A DNA stretch of 64,000 nucleotides from Peptococcaceae bacterium (GTDB lineage: Bacteria > Bacillota > Desulfitobacteriia > Desulfitobacteriales > Syntrophobotulaceae), in assembly GCA_009782825.1 (NCBI GenBank), contig WRII01000007.1, forward strand, positions 1 through 64,000. Direction: 5' to 3'. The position numbers and the translations under genes were made by a program. Shown here piece by piece: positions 17,538 to 24,906 of this stretch. How positions within the stretch are numbered: the first letter of the stretch is position 1; each line of letters opens with the position of its first letter. The notes below the pieces were generated by a model that saw only the letters and a list, made by a program, of their open reading frames with translations, was not told where the DNA came from and ran no database searches.

Positions 17538-18393
17538 AATCTATCCTCAGTATGAGTTCAAGATCCGTACGTTTGATACCCAGGGTGATCAGGTTTTAGA
17601 TGTGGCTTTGTCTAAAATAGGGGACAAAGGGCTTTTTACCAGGGAGCTGGAACAGGCTCTTCTGGAGGAAGAGATTGATTGTGCGGTACACAGCCTGAAG
17701 GATATGCCCAGCGTGATGCCGGAGGGTCTATATTTGGGTGCGATCGGCAAGCGGGAACACCCTGGAGATGTTCTGGTGAGCCGGGGGGTTGCTTTTCGTG
17801 ACTTGCCTCAGGGGGCCCGGATAGGAACGTCTGCTTTGCGCCGGTCGGCCCAGCTTTTATGTGCCCGGCCGGATCTGAAGGTTTTTCCTCTGAGGGGGAA
17901 TGTTCAGACGCGCTTGCGCAAGTTGGACCAGGAGGGGTATGATGGGATTGTTTTGGCGGCGGCGGGAGTGATCCGGCTGAATTTGCAGCATCATATTACG
18001 GAATTCCTGCCCACGGAGATGTGTTTGCCGGCGGTAGGACAAGGGGCGATTGCTGTCCAGTGCCGAGAGGCGGATACTTCTGTCCTGTGTGTTTTGGAAG
18101 GGATTGATGATGAACCTACACGGGTGGCCACGACAGCGGAACGGTCTTTGATGCAAGAGCTGGGCGGGGGGTGTCAGGTTCCCTTGGCGGCGTTGGCTGA
18201 GTGGCGAGAGGGGGTTCTCTCGATGGAGGCGCTGGTGGCGAGTCTTGAGGGAACACGTGTTTTGCGCGCGGGACGCACCCTTGCTCAGCAGTCGGGGTGT
18301 GATATTCGGGCGGCCCATGCATTGGGGGTTCGGGTGGCTCAGGATTTGCGCGGACAAGGGGCGGAAGAGATCTTGGCAGATCTGCGGCCGTGA
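17455..18393 (+). CDS. hemC: Hydroxymethylbilane synthase (porphobilinogen deaminase)
   Basis: The 312-residue enzyme polymerises four porphobilinogens into hydroxymethylbilane. It starts MKKSFVIGSRKSPLALWQ, has the active-site region HSLKDMPSVMPEGL with the catalytic Asp, the arginine-rich RIGTSALRRSAQLL segment, and cofactor-attachment Cys240 in GGGCQVPLAA. The ATG lies inside the end of hemA in a different frame. It is followed after 33 bases by cobA-hemD. Confidence 0.95.
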   Translation: MKKSFVIGSRKSPLALWQTNWVIERLCEIYPQYEFKIRTFDTQGDQVLDVALSKIGDKGLFTRELEQALLEEEIDCAVHSLKDMPSVMPEGLYLGAIGKREHPGDVLVSRGVAFRDLPQGARIGTSALRRSAQLLCARPDLKVFPLRGNVQTRLRKLDQEGYDGIVLAAAGVIRLNLQHHITEFLPTEMCLPAVGQGAIAVQCREADTSVLCVLEGIDDEPTRVATTAERSLMQELGGGCQVPLAALAEWREGVLSMEALVASLEGTRVLRAGRTLAQQSGCDIRAAHALGVRVAQDLRGQGAEEILADLRP

Positions 18394-18426
18394 AGGCCTT
18401 GAATTTGATGAGATTCAGGAGGGACT

Positions 18427-19956
18427 ATGAAAAAAGGAATGGTTTATTTTGTGGGGGCGGGGCCTGGCGATCCGGGCCTCATGACTGTTAAGGGGCTTTC
18501 GTGTATACAGAAGGCGGATGTGATTGTCTATGATCGTCTGGCGTCGTCCAAATTGCTGGCTCAGGCGCCTCGCCGGGCGGAGTTGATTTATGTGGGGAAG
18601 TCTCCGGAAAAACATGCTCTGGTGCAGGAGAAAATCAATCTTTTGCTGGTGGAGAAGGCTAAGGAAGGCAAGTGTGTGGTTCGCCTGAAGGGGGGGGATC
18701 CTTTCCTGTTTGGCCGGGGAGGCGAGGAAGCGGAATGTTTGTGTGAACATGCGATTCTCTTTGAGGTTGTGCCTGGGGTGACGTCGGCCCTGGCTGTTCC
18801 GGCTTATGCGGGGATTCCTGTGACTCATCGTAATTATACGTCGGCTGTCTGTATTGTGACGGGCAACGAGGATCCTATGAAGGAAGATTCTGATTTGGAT
18901 TGGAGCAAGATTGCGACATCAGCGGGAACGTTGGTTTTTCTTATGGGCATGGCCAACTTGGGGGCGATTTGTCAGCGCTTGATGGAGAATGGGCGGGCGC
19001 CGAAGATGCCGGTGGCGCTGATCCGCTGGGGCACACGTCCGGAACAACGGACGTTGATTGGAACTTTGGCGACTATAGAGACTTATGCCCGGGAGACTCA
19101 TTTTACGAATCCGGCTGTCATTGTGGTCGGAGATGTGGTTAATCTCAGGGAAAAACTGGCTTGGTTTGAAAGGAGGCCTCTTTTTGGCAAGAGGGTTCTG
19201 GTGACTCGCGCCCGGGAGCAGGCCAGCCAGATGTCTCAGGCGATTGAGTATTTGGGGGGCGAGGCTGTGGAGTTTCCGACTATCTGTGTGGCTCCGCCCT
19301 TGAAGGAAGATGTGGCTAAGCTTGATACGGCTCTGGCAGAGGTTTCGGGATATCAATGGATTGTTTTTACCAGTGTCAATGGCGTCGTGGCCTTTTTTGA
19401 CCGTCTGGCGGCTCTGGAGATGGATGTGCGTGACTTGAAGGGGCCGCGGCTGTGCGCTATTGGGCCCAAGACGGCGGATGAGCTGCGCGGAAAAGGGCTG
19501 CGAGTGGATTTTCTGCCTGAACTCTACCGGGCGGAGGCTATTGTGGAGGGGCTTAAGGGTGAGATTCAGGAGGGCGATCGGATCTTGCTGCCTCGTGCGG
19601 ATATTGCCCGCAAGGTTCTGCCGGAAACGCTGACGATGTTGGGGGCTCAGGTCAATGAGATTGCTGCCTACCGGACGGTGCAGGCTGATGACGAAGGGGC
19701 GGGAGAGCGCTTGTGTCAGGAATTGTGTGAGGGCAGGATTCATATTGTGACGTTCACCAGCTCGTCCACGGTGACGAATTTCCTCAACCTGGTGGGGGCT
19801 GAGTCTATTCCGTCCTGGCGCAGTCAGGTGAGGGTGGCCAGCATCGGGCCGATTACGTCGGAGACGGCGGCAAAGAGGGGGTTGACTGTTGATATTGAGG
19901 CGGAGGAGTATACAATAGAGGGTCTGGTTAAGTCGCTGTGCGAGAGTGTACAATAA
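18427..19956 (+). CDS. cobA-hemD: Fused uroporphyrinogen-III methyltransferase / uroporphyrinogen-III synthase
   Basis: The 509-residue fusion makes uroporphyrinogen III (HemD part) and methylates it at C2 and C7 to precorrin-2 (CobA/SUMT part). Residues 1-245 are a SAM-dependent methyltransferase (VGAGPGDPGLMTVKG, RLKGGDPFLFGRGGEE, VPGVTSALAVPAYAGIP). Residues about 250-509 are a HemD domain (GKRVLVTRAREQASQMS, VFTSVNGV, TFTSSSTVTNF). Such fusions are common in clostridia. It channels all tetrapyrrole flux here toward precorrin-2, consistent with the sirohaem-dependent haem route encoded around it. An ATG follows GGAGGGACT. Confidence 0.94.
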   Translation: MKKGMVYFVGAGPGDPGLMTVKGLSCIQKADVIVYDRLASSKLLAQAPRRAELIYVGKSPEKHALVQEKINLLLVEKAKEGKCVVRLKGGDPFLFGRGGEEAECLCEHAILFEVVPGVTSALAVPAYAGIPVTHRNYTSAVCIVTGNEDPMKEDSDLDWSKIATSAGTLVFLMGMANLGAICQRLMENGRAPKMPVALIRWGTRPEQRTLIGTLATIETYARETHFTNPAVIVVGDVVNLREKLAWFERRPLFGKRVLVTRAREQASQMSQAIEYLGGEAVEFPTICVAPPLKEDVAKLDTALAEVSGYQWIVFTSVNGVVAFFDRLAALEMDVRDLKGPRLCAIGPKTADELRGKGLRVDFLPELYRAEAIVEGLKGEIQEGDRILLPRADIARKVLPETLTMLGAQVNEIAAYRTVQADDEGAGERLCQELCEGRIHIVTFTSSSTVTNFLNLVGAESIPSWRSQVRVASIGPITSETAAKRGLTVDIEAEEYTIEGLVKSLCESVQ

Positions 19957-20002
19957 ATAAAAAAAAAGAAACGCAGGAAGAAGAATAGGAGGGGTTCGTT
20001 TT

Positions 20003-21175
20003 ATGATCAGCATAAGCAAATTGCTGTGCGATACGGAAAACTATGGGGATAACTTGCGGTATGCGCCGGGGAGTCATGGACAGCGCAATGGGGCTGTTTC
20101 CGGGCATGGTCCGGTGGTGGTGTGGAATTGCACACGCACGTGCAACCTTAAGTGTATCCATTGCTATTCGGCGTCGGATCACGAGAAGTATGATCAGATG
20201 AGTACGGATGAGGGGAAGAGATTTATTGATGATTTGGCGGACTTTAAGGTGCCGGTGATCCTCTTTTCCGGCGGAGAACCGTTGGTGCGTCCGGATTGTC
20301 TGGAGCTGATCGCGTATGCTCGCGAACGGGGACTGCGGACGACGCTGTCGACGAATGGAACGCTGATTACGGCGGAGAAGGCCCAGGTGCTGAAGGATCT
20401 GAATGTGGGGTATGTGGGGATTAGTTTGGATGGGCTGGGAGAGGTGAATGACCGTTTTCGCGGCCAGGAGGGGGCGTTTGACAAGGCGCTGCAGGGGATT
20501 CGCAATTGTTTGGCTGTGGATCAGAAGGTGGGCCTGAGGTTTACTATTAATAGGCATAATTATAAGTATTTGAATGATATTTTTGATTTGGTGGAGCAGG
20601 AGAATATTCCGCGGGTGTGTTTTTATCATCTGGTGTATTCGGGCAGGGGCAGCGCTATGATTGATGAGGATATCAGCAAGGAGGAGAGCCGTCAGGGTAT
20701 GGAGCTGATTATGGAGAGGACGCTGGATTTTCATCAGCGGGGAGTGACTAAAGAGATTCTGACGGTGGACAACCATGCGGATGCGATCTATGTTTACTTG
20801 AAGCTTAAGGAGAGGGAGCCGGAGCGGGCGGAATATGTCCGGGAGCTGCTGCTCAGAAATGGGGGAAACCGTTCGGGGATTGCGATTGGGCAGGTGGATT
20901 GGCTGGGCAATGTTCATCCGGATCAGTTTACGGGAGGGCATTGTTTAGGGAATGTCCGGGAAAGAAATTTTGGCGAAATTTGGTCGGACACGAGCCATCC
21001 TATTATGGCGGGAATGAAGGATCGCAAGCCTTTACTCAAGGGCCGCTGTGCGGCGTGTGCGCATTTGGCGATGTGCAACGGGAACTTCCGGACTCGGGCG
21101 GAGGCTGTGTATGGTGATTTTTGGGCGGAGGATCCGGCGTGTTATTTGACGGATGAGGAGATAGGAGGCAGCTGA
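20003..21175 (+). CDS. ahbC: Radical SAM protein AhbC/NirJ1 (12,18-didecarboxysirohaem deacetylase)
   Basis: The 390-residue radical SAM enzyme is predicted to remove two acetate side chains from didecarboxysirohaem to give Fe-coproporphyrin III. The [4Fe-4S]-SAM motif is Cys47-x3-Cys51-x2-Cys54 in TCNLKCIHC, with an additional Cys43. The FSGGEP motif follows. A C-terminal cysteine cluster (CAACAHLAMCNGNFR and a later Cys) is the SPASM/twitch-like auxiliary site. The N terminus MISISKLLCDTENYGDNLRY matches NirJ1-type proteins. The ahbD gene follows after 3 bases, supporting the assignment. Confidence 0.9.
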   Translation: MISISKLLCDTENYGDNLRYAPGSHGQRNGAVSGHGPVVVWNCTRTCNLKCIHCYSASDHEKYDQMSTDEGKRFIDDLADFKVPVILFSGGEPLVRPDCLELIAYARERGLRTTLSTNGTLITAEKAQVLKDLNVGYVGISLDGLGEVNDRFRGQEGAFDKALQGIRNCLAVDQKVGLRFTINRHNYKYLNDIFDLVEQENIPRVCFYHLVYSGRGSAMIDEDISKEESRQGMELIMERTLDFHQRGVTKEILTVDNHADAIYVYLKLKEREPERAEYVRELLLRNGGNRSGIAIGQVDWLGNVHPDQFTGGHCLGNVRERNFGEIWSDTSHPIMAGMKDRKPLLKGRCAACAHLAMCNGNFRTRAEAVYGDFWAEDPACYLTDEEIGGS

Positions 21176-21178
21176 TTA

Positions 21179-22171
21179 ATGATCATTTCTTGGAATACGA
21201 CGAATGCGTGTAATTTGTTTTGTGCCCACTGTTATCGGGACGCGGGGGCGAAACAGGATGAGGAGCTGAATACGGAGGAAGGCAAGCGTTTGCTGGATCA
21301 GATTGCTGAAGCGGGCTTCAAGATTATGATTTTTAGCGGCGGCGAGCCTTTTATGCGTTCTGATATTGTGGAGTTGGTGGCTCATGCCCGTTCGCGGGGG
21401 CTGCGGCCGGTTTTTGGCACGAATGGGACTTTGATAACTCCGGAGATTGCCAGGGATCTGAAGGCGGCTGGAACTATGGGTGTGGGGATCAGTCTCGACA
21501 GCTTGGATCTTGAAAAGCATGATCACTTGCGGGGTCAGGCTGGGAGCTGGGAAGGCGCTGTGCGGGGGATGAGGGCCTGCCGGGAAGCGGGGCTGGCATT
21601 TCAGATTCATACCACGGTTATGGAGTGGAATGACCCTGAGGTGGAGGCGATTACGGATTTTGCGGTGGCGCAGGGGGCGGTGGCTCATCATATTTTTTTC
21701 CTGGTTCCTACGGGCCGGGCGGTGGATATTGAGCAGGAGTCTCTGCGGGCGGAACAGTATGAAAATATTCTGGAGCGGATTATGCGGAAGCAGCAGACGG
21801 TGGATATTGAGTTGAAGCCGACTTGCGCGCCTCAGTTCATGCGCATTGCTAAACAGATGGGTATGGAGCTGCGTTATGAGCGGGGATGTCTGGCGGGAAC
21901 GTCTTATTGCATTATTGGGCCTAAGGGGGATGTGCAGCCTTGTGCGTATTTGAATATGTCTCTGGGCAATGTTAAGGAGAAGTCTTTCGTGGAGATTTGG
22001 CGGAACAGCCCGGTTTTTCAGGAGCTGCGTACCTTGGAGTATCAGGGGGGCTGCGGAACGTGTGAGTTTAAATACAAGTGCGGCGGCTGCCGGGCGCGGG
22101 CGTATTTCTATCATGGCAGCTATATGGCGGAAGAGCCGTGGTGTTTGTATCATGGACGGAGGGGATATTGA
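21179..22171 (+). CDS. ahbD: Radical SAM protein AhbD/NirJ2 (haem synthase)
   Basis: The 330-residue enzyme is predicted to oxidatively decarboxylate the two propionates of Fe-coproporphyrin III to vinyl groups, giving haem b. The radical SAM motif is Cys11-x3-Cys15-x2-Cys18 close to the N terminus. FSGGEP follows, and a C-terminal auxiliary Fe-S region reads CGTCEFKYKCGGCRARAYF. The short N terminus before the motif is typical of NirJ2/AhbD compared with AhbC. It is tightly coupled to ahbC (3-base spacing, TTAATG start). Confidence 0.9.
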   Translation: MIISWNTTNACNLFCAHCYRDAGAKQDEELNTEEGKRLLDQIAEAGFKIMIFSGGEPFMRSDIVELVAHARSRGLRPVFGTNGTLITPEIARDLKAAGTMGVGISLDSLDLEKHDHLRGQAGSWEGAVRGMRACREAGLAFQIHTTVMEWNDPEVEAITDFAVAQGAVAHHIFFLVPTGRAVDIEQESLRAEQYENILERIMRKQQTVDIELKPTCAPQFMRIAKQMGMELRYERGCLAGTSYCIIGPKGDVQPCAYLNMSLGNVKEKSFVEIWRNSPVFQELRTLEYQGGCGTCEFKYKCGGCRARAYFYHGSYMAEEPWCLYHGRRGY

Positions 22172-22379
22172 GATCCGGCTCGCCGCGCAGCAGCACGCTC
22201 AGTGGGGGGCCAGGAGAGTGAGCTGCTTCATGCTTTTTGTGATAGTTAATCCTGATTCTAATCAGAAGACATTTGTATGAAAGCATAAAAATCCGGTATC
22301 TGTCCGCGAATATTTGGGCCGGAAGAGAATTTTTCAAAGGGTTTTTTGGGAATGTTGAAGAATATACACTTATTGTGAT

Positions 22380-22407
22380 TGTTCTTGGCAGGGGGATATG
22401 TTATAAT
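22380..22407 (+). promoter_or_regulatory. Promoter candidate for the ccm-nrf operon
   Basis: TTGTTC at 22380-22385 and TATAAT at 22402-22407 are separated by 16 bases, about 50 bases before ccmA. The 285-base gap from ahbD to ccmA is otherwise without an ORF that has a ribosome-binding site. The -10 is a perfect consensus; the -35 is moderate. Confidence 0.5.
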
Positions 22408-22456
22408 CTTTGTGCGGTAACTGCGTTGATTTGTGCGATAATACCGAATAAGGGGC

Positions 22457-23107
22457 GTGATAGAGTCGGGTATGCTGAAGAAGCCTGTCATGAAGATCGA
22501 TGTCGAGAATGTCTCCAAGAAGTTCGGCTCGCGCTCTCTGTTTTCCGGTATTTCATGCCATCTCGGTGCTGGGGACTGCTTGATTATTACGGGGCGTAAT
22601 GGTTCGGGAAAGTCGACTTTGGTGAAGATTTTGGCCCGGCTTTTGCGTCCGACTTCCGGGACTGTTGCGTTTATGTATGAGGGGCAGGAGTGCTGCGACT
22701 GGGAAGACTGTCTTTCCCATATCGGCTTTGTTTCGCCGGAAATTATGTTCTATGATAATTTAACAGGCCGGGAGAATTTGGAGTTTATGGCGCGTGCGCG
22801 GGGGGTTCGCCTTCTGCCTGCCCAGTTCGAGGAGACGCTGGCCCGGGTGGGGCTGGATTCCCGGGGATCTCAGTTTGTTAAGACGTACTCAACGGGGATG
22901 AAGCAGCGCTTAAAGTTTGCGGCGATGCTGGCTTTGGAGCCAATCGTATGGTTTGTGGATGAGGGCCTGTCTAATCTGGACGCTGATGGCCGGGGTTTGG
23001 TTCTTGATTTGGTGAAGCAGTCCCTTGAGAAGGGATGTGTGCTGATTATGGCCACAAATGATGTGCTGGAGGCTGAGTATGCAACACAAACCATCGCGCT
23101 TTCCTAG
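22457..23107 (+). CDS. ccmA: Haem exporter ABC transporter ATP-binding protein CcmA
   Basis: The protein of up to 216 residues is the ATPase of the CcmAB(C) transporter, which releases holo-CcmE during cytochrome c maturation. Walker A is GRNGSGKST at about 46-54, the signature region reads YSTGMKQRLKFA, and Walker B ends IVWFVDEG. Start choice is uncertain: GTG 22457, ATG 22472 and ATG 22490 are all in frame, and none has an ideal ribosome-binding site. Its 3' end overlaps ccmB. It is the first gene of the cytochrome maturation-nitrite reductase block. Confidence 0.86.
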   Translation: MIESGMLKKPVMKIDVENVSKKFGSRSLFSGISCHLGAGDCLIITGRNGSGKSTLVKILARLLRPTSGTVAFMYEGQECCDWEDCLSHIGFVSPEIMFYDNLTGRENLEFMARARGVRLLPAQFEETLARVGLDSRGSQFVKTYSTGMKQRLKFAAMLALEPIVWFVDEGLSNLDADGRGLVLDLVKQSLEKGCVLIMATNDVLEAEYATQTIALS

Positions 23108-23777
23108 TTTTTTTATGAGTGTGGGAGCTGTGCTGCGTAAGGACGCGCTCAGTGAGCTGCGCAGCAAATACGCGTTTAGCACATTGGCGGTGTTTGCGTT
23201 GACCTGTCTGGCTGGGATCAGTATGAGTATAGGCGGTGGTGAGCTGACTCAGCTGAATCCGCAGGTGCAGTCGGTGCTTTTGTGGATTGTCTTGTTTTTC
23301 TCCGCTATGGCCGGATTGGGCCGGGTTTTTGTTCAGGAACAGGATGCGGGGACGCTGCTGACTTTGAAGGTTTCTGCGCCTCCTCAGGCGGTTTATTTTG
23401 GTAAAGTGATTTTTAATGTTTTTTTGCTGGTGAGCTTGAGTGTCCTGGTCTTAATTCTTTTTATAGTTTTTTTTGATGTTTCTGTGTCGGATTGGCTTTC
23501 CCTAATTGGTGTGCTTTGGCTGGGCAGTATAGGGTTGTCTATCATTGCGACAATGACGGCGGCGATGGCGGCCCAGGCCCAGGGACGGGCGTCTTTGTTT
23601 ACCATTATTACATTTCCGTTGATTTTACCGGAGTTCTTGAGTGCGATTGAAGGGACTCGCGCCGTTCTGGCAGGTGAAGCGGTTGAGCTTACGCAGTTTC
23701 TGTTTTTGGGAGGCTATGGGGTGGTGGCGCTGGTTGCGGGCTCTATTTTGTTTGATTATCTTTGGATAGAGGGATAG
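23079..23777 (+). CDS. ccmB: Haem exporter permease CcmB
   Basis: The 232-residue integral membrane protein has about six hydrophobic segments and CcmB landmarks: an early LRKDALSELRSKYAF, then GRVFVQEQDAGTLLTL. It partners CcmA. ATG 23079 was chosen over an in-frame ATG at 23058 because CTGGAGG lies immediately before it, inside the end of ccmA (29-base overlap). It ends 18 bases before ccmC. Confidence 0.88.
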   Translation: MQHKPSRFPSFFMSVGAVLRKDALSELRSKYAFSTLAVFALTCLAGISMSIGGGELTQLNPQVQSVLLWIVLFFSAMAGLGRVFVQEQDAGTLLTLKVSAPPQAVYFGKVIFNVFLLVSLSVLVLILFIVFFDVSVSDWLSLIGVLWLGSIGLSIIATMTAAMAAQAQGRASLFTIITFPLILPEFLSAIEGTRAVLAGEAVELTQFLFLGGYGVVALVAGSILFDYLWIEG

Positions 23778-23795
23778 AGAAAGGGGGCCAAAGAG

Positions 23796-24521
23796 ATGTT
23801 GGGGAGGCTGTCTAAGGGAGATAACTTATTTGGAATTATTACTGGTGTATGGCTTGTGGCCACGGCTGTGGCTGTTTTTGCCTTACCGCCTGTTGAACCT
23901 ATTGAGTATTTTGGGTATAGTGCACGTATTTTATTTTTCCATATTCCTATGGCCTGGATCGCTGTTGTGGCTTTTCTCATGGGGGCTTGGTGGGCGGTTC
24001 AATACCTGAGGAAGAGAGATTTGGCTCAGTTTCATCATGGTTCATTGTCCAATAAGGTGGGTTTGGTTTTTACCTTGCTGGCGACCGTCAGCGGAGCGGT
24101 GTATGGCAAATTGACCTGGGGAACTTTCTGGAATTGGGATGTCAGACAAACCACAATTTTTATTCTGCTGCTTATTTATGCCGCATATATTGTTTTGGGG
24201 TATTCGATTGAGGATGAGGAGAAGAGAGCGAGGATTTCCGCTGTTTATTCTCTGTTTGCTTTTGTTACGGTGCCTTTTCTGTTTTTTGTGATTCCACGGC
24301 TGGGAATTACCACGATACATCCTACATCATTTAACATGACTTTTAATATGGTTCTGGTTCTTGTTGCGGCTTTGCTGGGAATTACGGCTTTATTCATCTG
24401 GATTGTCCGCTGTGGCGCGGCTTATAGACGGAATAGGGTTGTCGAACCGACTGCGCAAGAGGAGCCGGCTTCTTTTGCGCAAACGAGTAAGGATTTACAG
24501 AATGGAGAGGATCAAACATGA
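23796..24521 (+). CDS. ccmC: Haem-handling protein CcmC
   Basis: The 241-residue membrane protein belongs to the haem-handling CcsA/CcmC family. It attaches haem to CcmE. The tryptophan-rich WWD motif reads WGTFWNWDVRQTT, flanked by conserved histidines in FFHIPMAW and in the later TIHPTSF. About six transmembrane helices are visible. AAAGGGGGCC precedes the ATG. It overlaps the ccmE start by 4 bases (ATGA). Confidence 0.92.
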   Translation: MLGRLSKGDNLFGIITGVWLVATAVAVFALPPVEPIEYFGYSARILFFHIPMAWIAVVAFLMGAWWAVQYLRKRDLAQFHHGSLSNKVGLVFTLLATVSGAVYGKLTWGTFWNWDVRQTTIFILLLIYAAYIVLGYSIEDEEKRARISAVYSLFAFVTVPFLFFVIPRLGITTIHPTSFNMTFNMVLVLVAALLGITALFIWIVRCGAAYRRNRVVEPTAQEEPASFAQTSKDLQNGEDQT

Positions 24522-24898
24522 CAAAGGGCCGGATGAAAAGACGTCATATGATATATCTGGGCATCGTTGTGGTTTTTATTGTCATTTCCGTTGTGGCTTT
24601 TGCCGGTTCAGTGACGCCCTATGTGACTTTTGATGAGGCTAAGGCTAGGAACACGTCGGTGCAGGTTCGCGGAGACTTGGTTGGCGAGGTTAAAAACTTA
24701 GAGGACGGGCAAGGGATTGCTTTTGATTTAAAGGATGATAACGGAACGGTGGTTCAGGTCGTGTATAAAGGAATCAAACAGGACAACATGGATCATGCTG
24801 ATGGGTTGGTGGTGCAGGGCAAAATTGACGGCGATGTTTTTTGCGCAAGTAAGATTCTCGTCAAATGTCCTTCAAAATATGAGAGCAAAGGAGGCTGA
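24518..24898 (+). CDS. ccmE: Haem chaperone CcmE, CxxxY variant
   Basis: The 126-residue protein has one N-terminal membrane anchor (MIYLGIVVVFIVISVVAF) and an outside OB-fold. CcmE carries haem covalently on the way to apocytochromes. In most bacteria the attachment motif is HxxxY; here the matching C-terminal position reads CPSKY (Cys117-Tyr121), the cysteine variant known from archaea and some sulfate reducers. The 5' end overlaps ccmC and ccmF follows after 8 bases. GGAGAGGATC is the ribosome-binding site. Confidence 0.9.
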   Translation: MTKGRMKRRHMIYLGIVVVFIVISVVAFAGSVTPYVTFDEAKARNTSVQVRGDLVGEVKNLEDGQGIAFDLKDDNGTVVQVVYKGIKQDNMDHADGLVVQGKIDGDVFCASKILVKCPSKYESKGG

Positions 24899-24906
24899 AA
24901 AGCTCA

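Noticed and set aside
18919-20941. Long minus-strand ORFs of 366 and 337 residues
   Set aside because: They are antisense to cobA-hemD and ahbC, are rich in Arg/His/Pro/Gln as expected for shadows, and have no motif.
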